From Schistocerca nitens (lineage: Eukaryota > Arthropoda > Insecta > Orthoptera > Acrididae), in NCBI RefSeq assembly GCF_023898315.1, contig NC_064615.1:734497450-734561449 (forward strand): a stretch of DNA of 64,000 nucleotides, given 5' to 3'. Positions within the stretch are counted from its first letter, which is position 1. The number at the start of each line of letters is the position of its first letter. The notes under the pieces were generated by a model. That model saw only the letters and a program-made list of their open reading frames with translations. It was not told the DNA's origin and did not search any database. The position numbers and the translations under genes were made by a program. Shown here one piece after another: positions 61,241 through 64,000 of this stretch.

Positions 61241-61949
61241 ATCACATCGTGTTCAGGTCTGTAATCATAATTGCTCTCTTCAGCTGCTCTATTCTTCTCT
61301 GAAGCTTTCCTGGATGCAATCGAAACAAAACAATACCACCTGAAAATCGAGGGAGATTCAAGTAAGATTCGCTTAAGCATAGTTCTTACTCGTCACAATT
61401 TAATCTTCCAAGGTTTCAGTAACTTTTTTCTCAATTCTGAACTTTTTACACTCTTGATGTATCGAATACAAAGTGTTGATTTGTACATACTGTTAAATAA
61501 ACTGATGAAGATAGATTCTGTTCCTCGCTTCGTAAGTGCTACCAACAAAGATTTTATTGTGACAGTCAAATTTTTCCTTATGTAGTAACCTATCATCAAA
61601 TGTCACGGAATGATGATTTCGGATAACGCAGTGTGAACTTGCATGTACATCAATTTCACAAGGTGAAAGTACAGGGCTACCCAATATCGCATCCCTTATG
61701 GAATTTGTGCAATGATTTTGTCATGAAAATGCTAATCATGCTACGATGCACATAAATTTTAATAGATAATGCTCGTGTTTTACGTGCTGGACATTTTAAC
61801 AGAAGGAATTATCACGTTCAGGGCTAGGAATGGAAGATCTAGTTCTATTATTAGAAAGAGTGTAAGATACGTTTGCAATCTTTGACCCTTACTGTTCAGT
61901 CCTTACAGCGAAGGAGCGATGTCGAAAATAAAACATTATTCTTAGTAGT
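61241..61949. other. No recognisable gene
   Basis: AT-rich sequence beyond the CR1 5' end. Open frames at 61271-61585 and 61393-61599 overlap on opposite strands and have no domain. Confidence 0.35.
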
Positions 61950-62360
61950 GAGATAAAAATTCATGATGAAAGACTATCTGTGACAAATTTGCTGATGACA
62001 CTGCTATTCTCAGCGAAGAACTATAAGGTATACTGAAAGGAATGGACAATCTAATGAACACACTGTATGGATTCAGAGTAAAATGAAGGAACTCGAAAGT
62101 GATGACGACTAGCAGAAATGAAATTTGTGAAAAACTTAGCACCAAAATTGGGAACCACAAAGTAGATGAAATGAAGGAATCCTGGTAAACTGGAATCAAC
62201 CTACCGTCTGACGGACGAGGCACAGAAAGCAGACTAGCACAGGCGCAGAAGACATTCATGGGTAAAAGAAGTCTACCAGTGTCTGACACTGATCTTAATC
62301 TGAGCAAGATTTTTCTGATAATCTACGTCTGGAGCACAGCATTTGTGAAGAAACATTAAA
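61950..62360 (+). pseudogene. RTE-type LINE fragment, another family
   Basis: The plus strand reads DKFADDTAILSEEL around the catalytic FADD, then NTLYGFRVKMKELESDD-like sequence, KIGNHKVDEMKE, RLAQAQKTFMGKRSLPVSDT and a DLNLSKIFLIIYVWSTA block. This is the palm-to-thumb order of RTE-type polymerases. Frame breaks separate every block. It is not the same family as the copies at 49954 or 57217. Confidence 0.6.
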
Positions 62361-62369
62361 CTGAATGAT

Positions 62370-63110
62370 TGCTTTTTTTGTAGCTTTACTAATTATGAAG
62401 ATACTGTCATGAGTACGTTTTCTTACTAATGGAACCCTAAAGTTTTTATTCGGTACCCCAATTCCTCTCTTCAGGACCTCCTCAAAAACGTATCACAGAG
62501 AACCATTCATGTACACACGGGTGTTTTGAACAAGCAGCACAAAAAGACTTTGGCTGTCGTGTTGTAGTTCACAGTGTAGGTATCCGAGGTACGCTTAACT
62601 CGTCCACTTACTGGAACTGACAATAAACAAAAGGAACACAAAGAAAACGCAAACTATTCAACCTTCTTCAGTTGAAGTTCTGTGCGAGTACAACTTTCAC
62701 CTTCTAAGAGATAGATAAAATTCCGCTCACCTACGGAGCACTTAAGTTAACAGAACAATAATAACAATAACGTTTTCTTATTTACAATACGGATATAGGT
62801 AGTACAGTACTATAGTACTGTAAAAATTTCTTTGATTGCATTATATTATAATTGTTAAAGGTAAGCAAAATGCTACTTAAGGAGGGGAACTCCACAGAAA
62901 GTGATACCATGTGGCGCTCCAGTAAACAGGTTGCTTTAATCCAAGGAAAAGCAACTGCCGTAGAAATCGCACTGACGAAGCCCCGAAGTTACTGTTCTCA
63001 CATTTTCTGCAAGGAATCCACGCTCGAGAACACGACAGCTTGAACAGCAGATTGGCAAACCTAAAACCAGTGAACATTGCGTTCTAAGGCGTCACTATTC
63101 CACTCATAAT
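62370..63110. other. No established gene
   Basis: Two overlapping frames at 62852-63077 show no domain. No repeat border was recognised. Confidence 0.3.
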
Positions 63111-63124
63111 GCAAACTTACACAG

Positions 63125-63255
63125 AGAACTGCAAGGAAATGATTCTCAGAATCGATGTACAATTCTATCAGTGGGAACATCAGGTGCTCTCCAACCTGAA
63201 CTACTACTCTGATGTTCCTTTTGCTGCTGATGGTTACTTCTCATACAGAGAACAG
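63125..63255 (+). CDS. Candidate esterase exon 8 (tentative)
   Basis: After TTACACAG and before GTAACTAC lie 131 bases that read, in the phase required after exon 7 (phase 1), a K then NCKEMILRIDVQFYQWEHQV and LSNLNYYSDVPFAADGYFSY ending in REQ. The FY...(25)..YSD..F block resembles the region of insect carboxylesterases where I..FY.G...........YSD.YF....R is found, upstream of the catalytic His. However, the acceptor has no pyrimidine tract, about 40 residues of the usual sequence would be missing between exons 7 and 8, and the conserved Arg after the YSD block is not obvious. It may be a real exon preceded by one I did not find, a decayed exon, or chance. Confidence 0.3.
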
Positions 63256-63293
63256 GTAACTACAAAGGAGATGGATTATTGATCCTACGAATC

Positions 63294-63487
63294 AAAAAAA
63301 TGGCTCTGAGCACTATGGGACTTAACTGCTGAGGTCATCAGTCCCCTAGAACTTAGAACTACTTAAACCTAACTAACCTAAGGACATCACACACATCCAT
63401 GCCCGAGGCAGGATTCGAACCTGCGACCATAGCGGTCGCGCGGTTCCGGACTGTAGCGCCTAGAACCGCTCGGCCACTTCGGCCGGC
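63294..63487 (-). repeat. tRNA-derived SINE, type A
   Basis: Minus-strand full-length copy close to the commonest form seen here (CGGCCGAAGTGGCCGAGCGG head). A 13-bp exact target duplication, GATCCTACGAATC, flanks it (63281-63293 and 63488-63500). Confidence 0.93.
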
Positions 63488-63665
63488 GATCCTACGAATC
63501 CCGCGATGACTTAGACAGGTAGAGCATCAGCTCCAGTAGAGTGTCAACGTAAGGTGTGGGATACTTCGTGCTCTAATTACTGACCCAGATTCCGGCGACG
63601 GTAACCTGAAAGGCAGGGCGTTTGCCAGATTTCTCAATCGAATTCTTTCTCGTCTTCTGGATGAA

Positions 63666-63953
63666 GTGGCGCTAAGAACCAGAATGCTTATGCAGAGCAA
63701 CACTTTAGACATCCTGTACATAATGGGTTGCTTGATCGACGCGTTCTCAACAGAAGGTATCCTTCCAGATGAACTGGTAGTGGAGGAACAGTGGATTGCT
63801 CTGCTCGGTCTCCTGACTCCTACGCATATTTTCCTTTGGGGCTGCATAAAAGCCCTTATTCAATGCAATAATCCAACAATTCCAGAGAACACGCGGAATG
63901 TATTGTGTTTTCTTGTAATTCACTTCAGCAGGCCACACTCGAAGCAGCGATGA
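63666..63953 (+). pseudogene. Possible mariner/IS630-type transposase C-terminal scrap
   Basis: The frame includes LTPTHIFLWGCIKALIQCNN followed by PTIPENTR, which resembles the SPDLTP.DFFLWG..K..VY..P block around the third catalytic acid. The Asp is replaced by His and the upstream DGAP.H motif is not found. Weak call. Confidence 0.3.
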
Positions 63954-64000
63954 ATTTCATCCAACGCCTGGACCACTGTGTCGCTATCCACTGGCATCAC

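Overview
This window looks like nuclear DNA from an insect with a very large, repeat-rich genome. The orthopteran type, such as a grasshopper or locust, is most likely. That placement is inference: it rests on the density of LINE, SINE and Tc1/mariner copies, kilobase-scale introns with GT..AG borders, and my recognition of SINE and RTE sequences I associate with Schistocerca. There are no bacterial operons, CRISPR arrays or rRNA operons.

The only host gene I can support is a carboxylesterase (alpha/beta-hydrolase, COesterase family) on the + strand. Seven exons run from a signal-peptide exon at 6711-6770 to 45982-46147. All splice phases agree and the exons give about 345 residues in order: signal peptide, PPV..PW region, first Cys pair, HGG oxyanion hole, GQSAGG nucleophile elbow and catalytic Glu. 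The C-terminal third, with the catalytic His, is not found. A possible eighth exon lies at 63125-63255. Intron 2 (about 25.9 kb) holds much of the mobile DNA.

Layout. 1-6700: degraded LINE pieces, a tRNA-derived SINE, and a Mutator-like remnant with GGGGCTCCGGA inverted ends. 6.7-7.6 kb: exons 1-2. 7.6-33.4 kb (intron 2): a tRNA-like element, a Penelope GIY-YIG fragment, three Tc1-like and several IS630/mariner-type transposases, two CR1-type LINEs (11.9-16.3 and 18-22 kb) each carrying a Tc1 insertion, and SINEs. 33.4-46.1 kb: exons 3-7 with a tRNA-armed foldback, 5S-derived and tRNA-derived SINEs and an old RTE copy. 46.1-64 kb: a third CR1-type LINE split by a mariner, a nearly intact RTE-type LINE on the minus strand (50.0-53.4 kb), and a fourth CR1 LINE (56-61.2 kb) with an SGNH-type ORF1, in which an RTE fragment replaces part of ORF2.

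The mobile elements form a layered record: CR1-type LINEs are the oldest layer and were used as landing sites by DNA transposons (TA targets), RTE LINEs and SINEs. I see no undescribed defence or metabolic system. The more unusual points are the nested architecture, the SINEs that share a body but carry different heads, the tRNA-armed foldback, and the esterase with Gln in its nucleophile elbow. No alignments or searches were run; family names come from reading motifs.
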